Shown here piece by piece: positions 6,908 through 14,090 of a stretch of 14,090 bases of DNA (positions within the stretch are counted from its first letter, which is position 1; each line of letters opens with the position of its first letter). Both the position numbers and the translations under genes were made by a program. The stretch spans positions 99,879-113,968 of the forward strand of contig HF997976.1 of assembly GCA_000433635.1 (NCBI GenBank), in the 5' to 3' direction. This DNA is from Ruminococcus sp. CAG:254 (GTDB lineage Bacteria > Bacillota > Clostridia > Oscillospirales > Ruminococcaceae). The notes beneath the pieces are model-generated. The model was not told the origin of the DNA. It saw only the letters and a list, made by a program, of their open reading frames with translations, and searched no databases.

Positions 6908-8335
6908 ATGATGAGAAAAACAAAAATTGTTTGTACAATTGGCCCAGCAACCGATGACGACGACATTATGCGGAGAATCATGCAAGCTGGCATGAATGTT
7001 GCTCGTTTTAACTTTTCCCATGGGGATTATGAAACCCATCAGAGACGGTATGAACAAGTTGTCCGGTTACGGGAAGAACTTGGACTGCCGATTGCAACTC
7101 TGATGGACACCAGAGGACCAGAAATTCGGCTTGGAAAATTTGTAGATGACAAGCCAGTCACCATTCACGATGGAGACACTTATGTTCTGACGACAGAAGA
7201 TGTACTTTGCACAGCAGAACGGGGAAGTGTATCCTTTAAAAATTTACCGCACGATGTAAAGCCGGGAACACACATCTTAATCAACGATGGTGTCATTGAA
7301 ATGGTTGTAAATCGTGTAAATTCAACAGAAATTACTTGTTTAGTCATTCACGGCGGTGTGCTCTCTAATAATAAGGGGATCAATGTTCCAGGCGTTACAC
7401 TTTCTATGCCGTATCTGAGCGAAAAAGACCGGAACGACTTGGAATTTGGTGCGAAGATGGGATTTGATTTCATCGCAGCAAGTTTCGTCAGCACGTCCGC
7501 AGATATTGACTATTTGAGAAAATATACGCATAGCCTTGGCTGGTTCAATGTTCGGATTATCGCAAAGATTGAAAATCTGGAAGGCGTAAAGAACATTGAC
7601 GAAATTCTGGAATCCGCAGATGGCATTATGGTTGCTCGTGGTGACCTTGGCGTAGAAATCCCATTTGAACAGATTCCAGCAGTTCAAAAAGAACTGATTC
7701 GGAAGGGCTATCAAGCAGGCAAGCAGGTCATTACTGCAACGCAGATGCTGGAATCCATGATTACAAATTCCAGACCGACCAGAGCAGAAATTACCGACGT
7801 TGCCAATGCAATTTATGATGGAACGAGTGCGATTATGCTCTCTGGTGAAACAGCTGCTGGTTCTTATCCGGTAGAAGTTGTTCGGACAATGGATTTGATT
7901 GCAAAGACCACCGAAGATAACATTGACTATAAGCATATGCATGCAACTTATCAGTATAACAAGGATATTTCAAATGCAATTGCTCACGCAACTGTAACAA
8001 CCGCTCACGACTTGGATGCAAAGGCAATTTTGACTGTAACAATGAGTGGTGTAACAGCAAGAGAAATCTCGAAATATCGCCCGAAATGCCCGATTATCAG
8101 CTGCACCATTAGCGATCAAGTTTGGCGACAGATGAATCTGAGTTGGGGCGTTCATCCGCTGATGATTGGCGAAAAGCAGAATACAGATGAATTATTTGAA
8201 GCCGCAGTAGATGCAGCATTGGAAAATCATCTGGTTGACAAGGATGATATTGTTGTTATTACAGCAGGTGTTCCAGTTGGCGTTTCTCACTCTACAAACA
8301 TGATGAAAGTAGAACGGGTTGACAAGACTCTGTAA
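6908..8335 (+). CDS. pyk: Pyruvate kinase
   Basis: Converts phosphoenolpyruvate and ADP to pyruvate and ATP, the last step of glycolysis. It has 475 residues, the short form without the extra C-terminal PEP-utiliser-like domain seen in Bacillus enzymes. Start at ATG 6908 (next codon also ATG) with AAAGGA eight bases upstream. Substrate loop RFNFSHG (33-39) follows TIGPA. DTRGPEIR (67-74) carries a Glu at the position that marks potassium-dependent enzymes (Lys in independent ones). The B domain lies at about 77-160. The active-site signature is IIAKIENLEG with Lys220, and the metal ligands are Glu222 and Asp246 (ARGDLG). The conserved ATQMLESM and SGETAAG strings follow, and the C-terminal allosteric domain begins near residue 340. 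Transcribed alone, between its own promoter and the strong hairpin terminator at 8356-8393. Confidence 0.96.
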   Translation: MMRKTKIVCTIGPATDDDDIMRRIMQAGMNVARFNFSHGDYETHQRRYEQVVRLREELGLPIATLMDTRGPEIRLGKFVDDKPVTIHDGDTYVLTTEDVLCTAERGSVSFKNLPHDVKPGTHILINDGVIEMVVNRVNSTEITCLVIHGGVLSNNKGINVPGVTLSMPYLSEKDRNDLEFGAKMGFDFIAASFVSTSADIDYLRKYTHSLGWFNVRIIAKIENLEGVKNIDEILESADGIMVARGDLGVEIPFEQIPAVQKELIRKGYQAGKQVITATQMLESMITNSRPTRAEITDVANAIYDGTSAIMLSGETAAGSYPVEVVRTMDLIAKTTEDNIDYKHMHATYQYNKDISNAIAHATVTTAHDLDAKAILTVTMSGVTAREISKYRPKCPIISCTISDQVWRQMNLSWGVHPLMIGEKQNTDELFEAAVDAALENHLVDKDDIVVITAGVPVGVSHSTNMMKVERVDKTL

Positions 8336-8355
8336 GAGTGAAATGATTTTATACG

Positions 8356-8395
8356 AAACCGGCAGTGAAGAGGGAAGTCTTCACTGCCGGTTTTT
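8356..8395 (+). terminator. Strong intrinsic terminator between convergent genes
   Basis: A 16-base perfect stem (8356-8371 with 8378-8393), rich in G-C in its middle (CCGGCAGTG / CACTGCCGG), has a six-base loop GGGAAG. On the plus strand it runs into TTTTT (8391-8395), ending the pyk transcript 20 bases after its stop codon. On the minus strand the hairpin begins four bases after the stop of the small gene at 8397, but only TTT then mixed bases follow. It may stop that transcript too, less efficiently. Confidence 0.9.
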
Positions 8396-8396
8396 G

Positions 8397-8666
8397 TTAT
8401 GACTGTTCTTTTTGATAGGTTTCTTCCAAAAAGTGAATCATTTCTTGAAAACCTTCTGCATTATTGGGATATGTTTGCTCAATTTCTATAGTTGCCTTTT
8501 CAGAACAGAGCATTCCATGCCAGATTTTTAGCGTCAAATTTTCTTTTCCATATTCCACCTTATAATTAAACTGATTCAAATTCTTACTTCCAGAATAATC
8601 GTTTCCGCTCTCAAAATAGTAGTAGGGGGGAATATCGAAAATTTTCGAAACTCTCGGTTTATCCAT
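8397..8666 (-). CDS. Small uncharacterised protein coupled to the HAD gene
   Basis: 89 residues; I do not recognise the family. The coding call rests on a near-perfect ribosome binding site, AAAGGAGG (8676-8683 on the minus strand) nine bases before the ATG, and on an eight-base overlap with the end of the HAD gene (ATGGATAA contains both start and stop). Both imply translational coupling. The product is soluble, with no signal peptide or membrane helix. The N-terminal third is rich in Tyr/Phe (IPPYYYFESG), the middle has alternating polar and hydrophobic residues (FNYKVEYGKENLTLKIWHG) typical of beta strands, and the end (EGFQEMIHFLEETYQKE) should be an amphipathic helix. One cysteine (LCSEK). 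It ends four bases before the shared terminator. Confidence 0.7.
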   Translation of the reverse strand: MDKPRVSKIFDIPPYYYFESGNDYSGSKNLNQFNYKVEYGKENLTLKIWHGMLCSEKATIEIEQTYPNNAEGFQEMIHFLEETYQKEQS

Positions 8667-9321
8667 GTTGTATCGCCTCCTTTAAAATCGGAATTGCCTG
8701 TTCCAAATTTGGTGCAACTGCATAGAGGAACGGCTGTAACATTTCATCTGGCTGCGATAAGTCTGGAATCATGACAACTTTACAGCCTGCATAAAATGCA
8801 GAGAGCACGCCATTTGGAGCGTCTTCAAACGCCATGCAATCGGAAGGTGCACAATTGATAGATTGTGCAGCCGCTTGGTAAATATCCGGAAACGGTTTTC
8901 CTGTTTTCACTTGATTGCTGCCGAAAATCTCCGTAAAATAGGGGAGAAATCCGACTTCTTCTAAGTATCTGGTTGCTCGATCTTTTGGCGTGGCAGTTGC
9001 AACAACTGTTGAAATTTGTTGTTCTTTACAGAATTGCAAAAAGGGAAGTACGCCCTGTTTTACGGGGATTCCATTTTTTTGCAGTTCTTCTGCAAATAAC
9101 TGTTTCCGTGTTTCTCGAATCGCCATATAATCAAAAGATTCCCCGAAAACACGCTTCAAGTATGGCTCTGCAAAGCGATATTGCAGGCTTCGGATATTTA
9201 AAGCGTGTTGTTCTTTCATTTCAAACCCATGAAGGGCAGCACTTTTGATCCAGCAACGAATTAAAACTCGTTCTGTATCCAAAAGTGTTCCGTCCATATC
9301 AAAAATCACACCATTTATCAT
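8659..9321 (-). CDS. HAD-superfamily hydrolase (beta-phosphoglucomutase-like phosphatase)
   Basis: 220 residues, the usual size of subfamily IA HAD enzymes with an alpha-helical cap. Motif I is FDMDGTLLDT with nucleophile Asp8 and acid/base Asp10. Motif II is the Thr of VVATAT (T109), motif III is Lys142 in TGKPFPD, and motif IV is FEDAPNG (E166, D167). The cap domain spans about residues 16-85. Likely a cytoplasmic sugar-phosphate or nucleotide phosphatase, or a phosphoglucomutase; the substrate cannot be assigned. AGGAGTAA (9327-9334 on the minus strand), which contains the stop codon of the upstream recombinase gene, is its ribosome binding site. The two genes are only five bases apart and the next gene overlaps by eight, so all three should be co-translated from one message. 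Confidence 0.9.
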   Translation of the reverse strand: MINGVIFDMDGTLLDTERVLIRCWIKSAALHGFEMKEQHALNIRSLQYRFAEPYLKRVFGESFDYMAIRETRKQLFAEELQKNGIPVKQGVLPFLQFCKEQQISTVVATATPKDRATRYLEEVGFLPYFTEIFGSNQVKTGKPFPDIYQAAAQSINCAPSDCMAFEDAPNGVLSAFYAGCKVVMIPDLSQPDEMLQPFLYAVAPNLEQAIPILKEAIQHG

Positions 9322-9326
9322 GATGA

Positions 9327-10400
9327 TTACTCCTTATTTTCATTCTCTGGCAAAACATCCGGAAGAACAACAGATACCACATCGGGAGCATCTGGTTCTG
9401 ATTCATCAGATGCTGGATGGTTGATGATTTCGGCAAGTGGGGAGTGGTCAGCGGCTTCTTGTAGGATTGCATTTGACAAATGCGTGTAGATTTCTGTTGT
9501 TGCAGTGCTTTTGTGCCCTAGAATTTCTTTTAATGTCAATGTATCTACATTTCCATATTGATAAAGCAAGGTTGCAGCGGTATGCCGGAGTTTATGGGTA
9601 GAATAACCCTGTCCGGATAATCCAGCTCGTTGCAGAGCATCTTCTACAATCTGCTGCACACGTCGCTTGCTGATACGAGAACCTCGTTTGCTTAAAAACA
9701 AGGCAGGTTCTTCTTGACTGTTTTTTATTTTTTTTCGTGCTTCTAAATAATCATCCAATGCATTCATGCATGCATGATTCAAATAAACCATCCGTTCTTT
9801 TCTGCCTTTTCCGAATACTCGCATTTTTGTTTCTTTCAAATTGATATGATTTAAATTCAAACCAACCAGTTCGCTTAATCGTAGCCCACAGTTTAAAAAT
9901 AGGGTAATGATGCAGTAATCTCTTTCTGGGTAGGCAGTATCCATATGTTCTAGCAGAGATTTGCTTTGTTCCAGAGTTAGATATTTCGGCAGAGACATTT
10001 TAAGAGAAGGCAGTTCCAAATATTCTGTTGGATTCTGGTGAATCAGTTCTTTATTGACATAAAGATAGTGGAATAGGCTTTTGATCGCAGAAACTTTGCG
10101 TCCACGAGCACGGTCATGGTTGTCACGGGATTCTGTCACATAGTATAAGAACTCATATAAATCCTGAAGCTTGATGGTATCCAATAATGAAACCGGAAAA
10201 TCGACAATAGAAATTTTCTGCATATCCGTTTCGTCCAGCTTTACATATTGTTTGTCTTTCATCATCAGGATGTATTGCAAGAACAGGCGGATGTCCAGAT
10301 AATATTCTTCAACTGTCCGAGGAGAAAGCGATTTGGACATGGAAAGATAGAGAATATAGTCATTTAGAAATTCTGGACAAGCGGTGCGGTCAATCGGCAT
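9327..10400 (-). CDS. Tyrosine recombinase (Xer-like, stand-alone)
   Basis: Site-specific DNA recombinase of 357 residues. The ATG at 10400 is preferred: GGAAGGGAAG lies eight bases upstream, whereas it abuts the alternative GTG at 10409. The N-terminal core-binding SAM-like domain covers about residues 8-125 (LSPRTVEEYYLDIRLFLQYI). The catalytic domain has the full set: Arg174 (CGLRLSEL), Lys198 (GKGRKE), His269 and Arg272 (THKLRHT), His296 (LGHKSTATT) and nucleophile Tyr305 (IYTHL). It is longer than XerC/XerD (about 300) and close to the single-recombinase types XerS and XerH. The extra length is a stretched N-terminal domain (about residues 48-82) and a Pro/Asp/Glu-rich tail after residue 328. 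There are no phage or element genes nearby, so a chromosomal role such as dimer resolution is plausible, but an old integrase cannot be excluded. A dif-sized inverted repeat lies 33 bases upstream. Confidence 0.9.
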   Translation of the reverse strand: MPIDRTACPEFLNDYILYLSMSKSLSPRTVEEYYLDIRLFLQYILMMKDKQYVKLDETDMQKISIVDFPVSLLDTIKLQDLYEFLYYVTESRDNHDRARGRKVSAIKSLFHYLYVNKELIHQNPTEYLELPSLKMSLPKYLTLEQSKSLLEHMDTAYPERDYCIITLFLNCGLRLSELVGLNLNHINLKETKMRVFGKGRKERMVYLNHACMNALDDYLEARKKIKNSQEEPALFLSKRGSRISKRRVQQIVEDALQRAGLSGQGYSTHKLRHTAATLLYQYGNVDTLTLKEILGHKSTATTEIYTHLSNAILQEAADHSPLAEIINHPASDESEPDAPDVVSVVLPDVLPENENKE

Positions 10401-10432
10401 AAATGGCACTTCCCTTCCAAATTTGATTTCTT

Positions 10433-10460
10433 ATTGCACCAAATTTGTATTTGGTGCAAT
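10433..10460. repeat. 28-base perfect inverted repeat upstream of the recombinase (candidate Xer-type site or operator)
   Basis: Arms ATTGCACCAAA (10433-10443) and TTTGGTGCAAT (10450-10460) are exact reverse complements around the six-base centre TTTGTA; the symmetry can be read as 12+4+12 as well. The 11+6+11 plan equals that of dif-like crossover sites. The palindromic core CAAATTTG occurs at 10440-10447 and again at 10418-10425, 22 bases apart, about two helical turns. Neither strand has a T run after it, so it is not a good terminator. Alternative: an operator over the recombinase promoter, since a weak -35-like TTGCAC lies in one arm on the minus strand. Confidence 0.55.
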
Positions 10461-10467
10461 TGGATAT

Positions 10468-10487
10468 AACCCCTTTTGAAAGGGGTT
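10468..10487 (-). terminator. Likely hairpin terminator after the COG2509 flavoprotein gene
   Basis: AACCCCTTT (10468-10476) and AAAGGGGTT (10479-10487) make a nine-base perfect stem with a minimal loop, three bases after the stop codon of the minus-strand gene ending at 10490. The bases after it on the minus strand (ATATCC) are not a strong T tract, so termination may be partial. Some read-through into the recombinase gene is possible. Confidence 0.5.
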
Positions 10488-10489
10488 TC

Positions 10490-12097
10490 TCAGTTATTTT
10501 CTATTTTTTCAATTAATTTTTCTGCACACTTGATTCCGTCCACAGCTGCCGACGTAATGCCGCCAGCATATCCAGCACCTTCGCCACATGGATACAATCC
10601 AGCAACTGCAATGCATTCCAATTTCTCATTTCTCAAAATTCGAACTGGCGACGAACTTCTTGTTTCAACGCCTGTTAAAATTGCTTCTGGGTCGTCAAAT
10701 CCTGCAATTTTTTTGCCCATCTCTAAAATGCCATCTTTTAAGGTTTGTACCATAAATTCCGGCAGATATTCTCTCGGATTTACAAATTTTACACCCAGTC
10801 GGTATGTTGGCGTTACTTTTCCGAAAGAACTGGATGTTTGATTTTGCAAGAAATCACCGACACAGCTAACAGGTGCTGCATAATTGCCACCGCCAGACAA
10901 AAAAGCTTGTTGTTCCAATTTTTGTTGTAAAAACATGCCAGCTAATGGATGCTCACTTGCAAGAACTCTTGGAGAAATTCCAACCAACAATGCACTATTT
11001 GCATTTCTCTCATCTCTTGCATGATTGCTCATGCCATTGACAACTAAATGACCTTCTTCAGATGCTGCCGCAACAACATTTCCGCCCGGACACATACAGA
11101 ATGTATATAAGTCATAGCCAGATGGCAAATGAACAGCGAGCTTATAATCCGCTGCTGGTAACTGTTTGGCAAATGTTCCATACATACTTTTATTGATGTC
11201 AGATTGTAGATGTTCAATTCTGACACCCATTGCAAAATTTTTCTGTTGAAGTGGGATATTTTTATCATAGAACAGCTGAAAAACATCTCTTGCACTATGT
11301 CCAATTGCTAAAATACAATGCTGCGTCTGTTGTTCTCGAATGCTTCCCTCTTTTTCATATGAAATCGATTTCAATCTTCCATGTTCATCCGTTTGATATC
11401 CCATAAATCGTGCAGAAAATAGAATTTCTCCGCCGAGTTCTTGAATCTTGCAGCGAATATTCTTTACAACCTGCTCTAAATAGTCTGTTCCAATATGTGG
11501 CTTTGCAAGGTATAGAATTTCGGACGGTGCACCGCAAGCAACAAATGTCTCTAAAATGAAACGAATACGAGAATCTTTAATACCAGTCGTTAGCTTTCCA
11601 TCCGAAAAAGTGCCTGCTCCACCTTCTCCAAATTGAATGTTGGAATCTGTATGCAGAATGCCATTTTCCCAGAAATCCAGAACATCTTTTTTTCGTTCTT
11701 CGACACATTTTCCTCGTTCTAACACCAATGGCTGTAACCCTGCTTTTGCTAAAACAAGAGCGGCAAACATACCAGCTGGGCCAAATCCAACAACCACCGG
11801 ACGATTTTCCGGTCTTTTAGAAATAGACGGAATCGGATAGACATAAGGCTGATAAGCTGTGATGTTTTTTTCTTTTTTAGCACTTGCCTGTTGTAATAAC
11901 TTTTGTTCATTTGGATGAGAAACGAGAACAGAGATTTGATATTGAATTTGCTGCTTTTTTCTGGCATCAATGGACTTTTTAAAATAGTTCCATGTAAGAG
12001 CAGTATCATTCTTTAAATGCAATTTTTTTAGGATGCTAGCGGTTACCATCTCTTCTGTATAACCGACTGGCATTTTGATTTCACTGATTTTAATCAT
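10490..12097 (-). CDS. FAD-dependent dehydrogenase, COG2509 type
   Basis: Predicted flavoprotein oxidoreductase of 535 residues from the start at 12097. That start gives the N-terminus MIKISEIKMPVGY, which resembles the usual family beginning, and overlaps the stop of the previous gene (ATGATTAA). The ATG at 12124 would add nine residues and has a G-rich stretch close upstream, so it is a possible alternative. An N-terminal module of about 95 residues precedes the dinucleotide-binding loop VVGFGPAG (102-109) and the acidic strand end LVLERG. Further conserved strings are FGEGGAGTFSDGKLTTGI, LAIGHSARD, VETRSSSPVRI and the C-terminal flavin-binding CGEGAGYAGGITSAAVDG. The substrate is unknown. 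It is coupled by an eight-base overlap to another flavoprotein gene, so the two are probably made together. Confidence 0.85.
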   Translation of the reverse strand: MIKISEIKMPVGYTEEMVTASILKKLHLKNDTALTWNYFKKSIDARKKQQIQYQISVLVSHPNEQKLLQQASAKKEKNITAYQPYVYPIPSISKRPENRPVVVGFGPAGMFAALVLAKAGLQPLVLERGKCVEERKKDVLDFWENGILHTDSNIQFGEGGAGTFSDGKLTTGIKDSRIRFILETFVACGAPSEILYLAKPHIGTDYLEQVVKNIRCKIQELGGEILFSARFMGYQTDEHGRLKSISYEKEGSIREQQTQHCILAIGHSARDVFQLFYDKNIPLQQKNFAMGVRIEHLQSDINKSMYGTFAKQLPAADYKLAVHLPSGYDLYTFCMCPGGNVVAAASEEGHLVVNGMSNHARDERNANSALLVGISPRVLASEHPLAGMFLQQKLEQQAFLSGGGNYAAPVSCVGDFLQNQTSSSFGKVTPTYRLGVKFVNPREYLPEFMVQTLKDGILEMGKKIAGFDDPEAILTGVETRSSSPVRILRNEKLECIAVAGLYPCGEGAGYAGGITSAAVDGIKCAEKLIEKIENN

Positions 12098-13337
12098 GCT
12101 TTTGTTTCCATTCTTTTGCTGCATGTGTCCCCGTCCACCAACCGGATGCCCATGCCCAATTTAAATTATAGCCACCGCAATCCCCTTGCAAATCCAACGC
12201 TTCCCCACTAAAATATAATCCCGGATAACGAATTGATTCCAAGTTAGTGGATACTTCTTCGGATATAATACCACCACAGGAAATTTGTGCGTTCTTCCAG
12301 TCCCCTTTTCCGATGACTGGAAATTTCCATGCTTTCAAAAAAGATGCTAATTGTTCTATTTCCTTTGGTGTACAGGAAGCAATCAATCGTGGTTCTTTTT
12401 GTAAAATTCCACATTGCTTTAAGACTTGCAAACCAACTCTTCTTTGAAATACACCTGTGAAAAATTCTTCTACTGATAACGTCCCACGCAGTGCATATAG
12501 TTCCCACAGAAACGCATAAACCTGTTCTAAATCCCAATCCGGCAATAAGTCCAACGCTACTGTATACGTTGCGTGTGACAGCTTATCACAGTATGCAGAC
12601 AGATTGAATATACAAATACCCGATAATGCTTGTTCTGTAAACTGCACTTCCCCACGTTCCTGACGCTTTAAACCGCCGTTTTCATAGAGTGATACCTTTG
12701 CAAGCAATCGAATGCCTTTCAATGCACGAACCAATTCTGTCTTTGTTTTTAGAAAACAAAGTGCAGGCGTACAAGGACGAATGGCAATCTTTAAATCTTT
12801 CAGCATTGCATATGCAGAACCATCTGTTCCAAGTGCAGGGGCTGCATATCCCCCACAAGCAAAAATTACCTGCTCCGCAAAATAAGATTCTGTATCTGAT
12901 TGCAACAAAAACCCATGCTTTTTCGGAATCAGATTCTGAATTTGGCAGTCACATTGTACTGCAATTCCGTAAAGTTCAACTTGTAAGCGTAAGCTGTCCA
13001 ATACAGCACTGGCATGATTACAATAGGGATATAAGCGGTGTTCCTCTTCCCTACAAATCAACCCCATCTGACGAAAATAATCCTCTGTTTTCGGTGCTTG
13101 CTGAAAAATTGCAAAGGCTTTTTCCAATAAAGAACCACTGTAATTTTCCTTCTGGATTACAGTATTCCCAAGATTGCATCTGCCGTTCCCTGTTGAAAGA
13201 ATTTTTCGACCAATGCGGTCATTTCGTTCCAAAATGACAACGCTGCAATCTGCTCCACCTTCTATTTTTGCAGCAATGGCGGCAAGTAAGCCAGAAGCAC
13301 CGCCGCCAATTACCGCAATATGATATTGTTTCTGCAT
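12090..13337 (-). CDS. NAD(P)/FAD-dependent oxidoreductase, BaiN/YhiN (HI0933) type
   Basis: 415 residues, normal length for this flavoprotein family. An N-terminal FAD loop IGGGASGLLAA (10-20) and acidic end VILERND (34-40) are followed by the family signature GRKILSTGNGRCNLGN (43-58), then ACGGYAAPALGTDGSAY in the middle. The C-terminal flavin motif is YFSGEALDLQGDCGGYNLNWAWASG. Some relatives are named BaiN for a proposed role in bile-acid reduction or RdsA for roles in E. coli, but most members are uncharacterised and no bile-acid genes are near. The start ATG shares a base with the stop of the preceding gene (TAATG) and has only a weak Shine-Dalgarno (AAAGAA), pointing to translational re-initiation. 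Its end overlaps the next flavoprotein gene. Confidence 0.9.
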   Translation of the reverse strand: MQKQYHIAVIGGGASGLLAAIAAKIEGGADCSVVILERNDRIGRKILSTGNGRCNLGNTVIQKENYSGSLLEKAFAIFQQAPKTEDYFRQMGLICREEEHRLYPYCNHASAVLDSLRLQVELYGIAVQCDCQIQNLIPKKHGFLLQSDTESYFAEQVIFACGGYAAPALGTDGSAYAMLKDLKIAIRPCTPALCFLKTKTELVRALKGIRLLAKVSLYENGGLKRQERGEVQFTEQALSGICIFNLSAYCDKLSHATYTVALDLLPDWDLEQVYAFLWELYALRGTLSVEEFFTGVFQRRVGLQVLKQCGILQKEPRLIASCTPKEIEQLASFLKAWKFPVIGKGDWKNAQISCGGIISEEVSTNLESIRYPGLYFSGEALDLQGDCGGYNLNWAWASGWWTGTHAAKEWKQKHD

Positions 13338-14089
13338 TAGTTCTTTAAGCTCTGCATCGGAGCCGGAATTTTACCGCCACGATTGATAAACCGAGCAGAA
13401 GATTTCTTGCTAACCGGCATAACTGGAGCACTACCGAACAATCCGCCAAATTCCAGCATGTCGCCTTCCTTCATGCCAATTGCCGGAATGACACGAACGG
13501 CTGTTGTCTTAGTATTTACCATACCAATTGCCATTTCATCCGCAATAATTGCAGAAATGGTAGTCGGATCTACGTCGCCCGGAATTGCAATCATATCCAG
13601 ACCAACGGAGCATACTGCTGTCATTGCTTCCAGTTTGCTCAAGGTCAATGTACCGTCTACCGCAGCATCAATCATACCAGCATCTTCAGAAACCGGAATG
13701 AATGCACCAGACAGACCGCCAACACTAGAGGATGCCATAACGCCGCCCTTCTTAACGGCATCGTTCAGCATTGCCAAAGCAGCAGTTGTACCATGTGTAC
13801 CGCAGATTTCCAGACCCATTGCTTCCAGAATATGTGCAACGCTGTCCCCAACTGCTGGAGTCGGTGCGAGAGAAAGGTCTACAATGCCGAATTCTACGCC
13901 GAGCATTTCAGAAGCCCGCTTACCAACCAACTGACCCATTCTGGTAATCTTGAATGCAGTCTTTTTAATGATGTCTGCCAGTTCGTTGATGGAAGCATCC
14001 GGATACTTGGAAATCGTAGAGCGAACAACGCCAGGCCCAGAAACGCCAACATTGATGACACAATCCGATTCGCCAACACCGTGGAATGC
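13337..14089 (-). CDS. PFL-family protein, UPF0210/DUF711 (5' partial)
   Basis: The C-terminal 250 residues of a protein that is normally about 450 long. The frame stays open to the right edge: codons from 14089 read AFHGVGESDCVINVGVSGPG, a hallmark stretch of the family, so the ATG at 13939 is internal and the start is outside the window. Further conserved runs are GICGTHG-like LEICGTHGTTAAL, MASSSVGGLSGAFIPVSED, GLDMIAIPGDVDPTTISAII and FGGLFGSAPVMPV. The fold is related to glycyl-radical enzymes of the PFL group, but no glycyl-radical motif is seen in the visible part and the biochemical role is unknown. Relatives usually follow a small ACT-domain (UPF0237) gene, which would be just beyond this edge. 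Its stop codon overlaps the start of the BaiN-type gene by one base. Confidence 0.9.
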   Translation of the reverse strand, partial: AFHGVGESDCVINVGVSGPGVVRSTISKYPDASINELADIIKKTAFKITRMGQLVGKRASEMLGVEFGIVDLSLAPTPAVGDSVAHILEAMGLEICGTHGTTAALAMLNDAVKKGGVMASSSVGGLSGAFIPVSEDAGMIDAAVDGTLTLSKLEAMTAVCSVGLDMIAIPGDVDPTTISAIIADEMAIGMVNTKTTAVRVIPAIGMKEGDMLEFGGLFGSAPVMPVSKKSSARFINRGGKIPAPMQSLKN

Positions 14090-14090
14090 A

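Noticed and set aside
7340..7942. Minus-strand open frame of 200 codons
   Set aside because: Antisense shadow of pyruvate kinase; Cys- and Asn-rich composition typical of a mirrored frame.
9327..10460. Mobile element or prophage around the recombinase
   Set aside because: Neighbours are housekeeping-type genes on the same strand, with no excisionase, replication, conjugation or phage genes and no flanking direct repeats of attachment-site length.
12689..13237. Plus-strand open frame of 182 codons
   Set aside because: Antisense shadow of the BaiN-type flavoprotein gene, which has clear family motifs; no start signal seen.
13383..13934. Plus-strand open frame of 183 codons
   Set aside because: It is the mirror of the PFL-family gene on the other strand, has no ribosome binding site and its sequence resembles no protein family.
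13337..13939. A complete 200-residue protein starting at 13939
   Set aside because: The same frame continues without a stop to 14089 with conserved PFL-family sequence, so that Met is internal.

Overview
The window reads as an ordinary chromosomal segment of a low-GC, anaerobic Clostridia-type bacterium, probably in or near Ruminococcus/Oscillospiraceae. This is inferred from protein style, strong AGGAGG-type ribosome binding sites, AT-rich promoters and an anaerobic (CbiK-type) cobalt chelatase. Species cannot be named from this alone. No rRNA, tRNA, CRISPR array, insertion sequence or prophage block was found. Coding density is high, and the longest gene-free stretch is 196 bases (3345-3540).

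Layout: two converging halves meet at a strong terminator hairpin at 8356-8393. Left half, plus strand: the 3' part of a fusion enzyme with a precorrin-2 dehydrogenase (Met8/CysG-B type) domain and a CbiK cobaltochelatase domain (2-1279, cut by the window edge); a WYL-domain transcription regulator (1380-2351); an EamA/DMT-family permease (2418-3344); the DNA helicase PcrA (3541-5916) followed closely by an amidohydrolase (5942-6757); and pyruvate kinase (6908-8335).

Right half, minus strand, in order of transcription: a PFL-family (UPF0210/DUF711) protein cut by the right edge (13337-14089); a BaiN/YhiN-type flavoprotein (12090-13337); a second FAD-dependent dehydrogenase of the COG2509 type (10490-12097); an 80-base gap holding two inverted repeats; a single tyrosine recombinase of 357 residues (9327-10400); a HAD-superfamily phosphatase (8659-9321); and a small uncharacterised protein (8397-8666). 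Several of these genes overlap by 1 or 8 bases or are separated by 5 bases, so they probably form two translationally coupled units.

No obvious new multi-gene system is present. The best leads are non-coding. The first is a perfect 11+6+11 base inverted repeat just upstream of the lone tyrosine recombinase, with the geometry of a Xer/dif-type recombination site. The second is a perfect 11-base inverted repeat lying over the -10 region and against the ribosome binding site of the permease gene beside the WYL regulator. The third is a set of GACAGA boxes around the regulator's own promoter. Three gene starts are better placed inside the longest open frames (1380, 10400, 12097), and both edge genes continue beyond the window.
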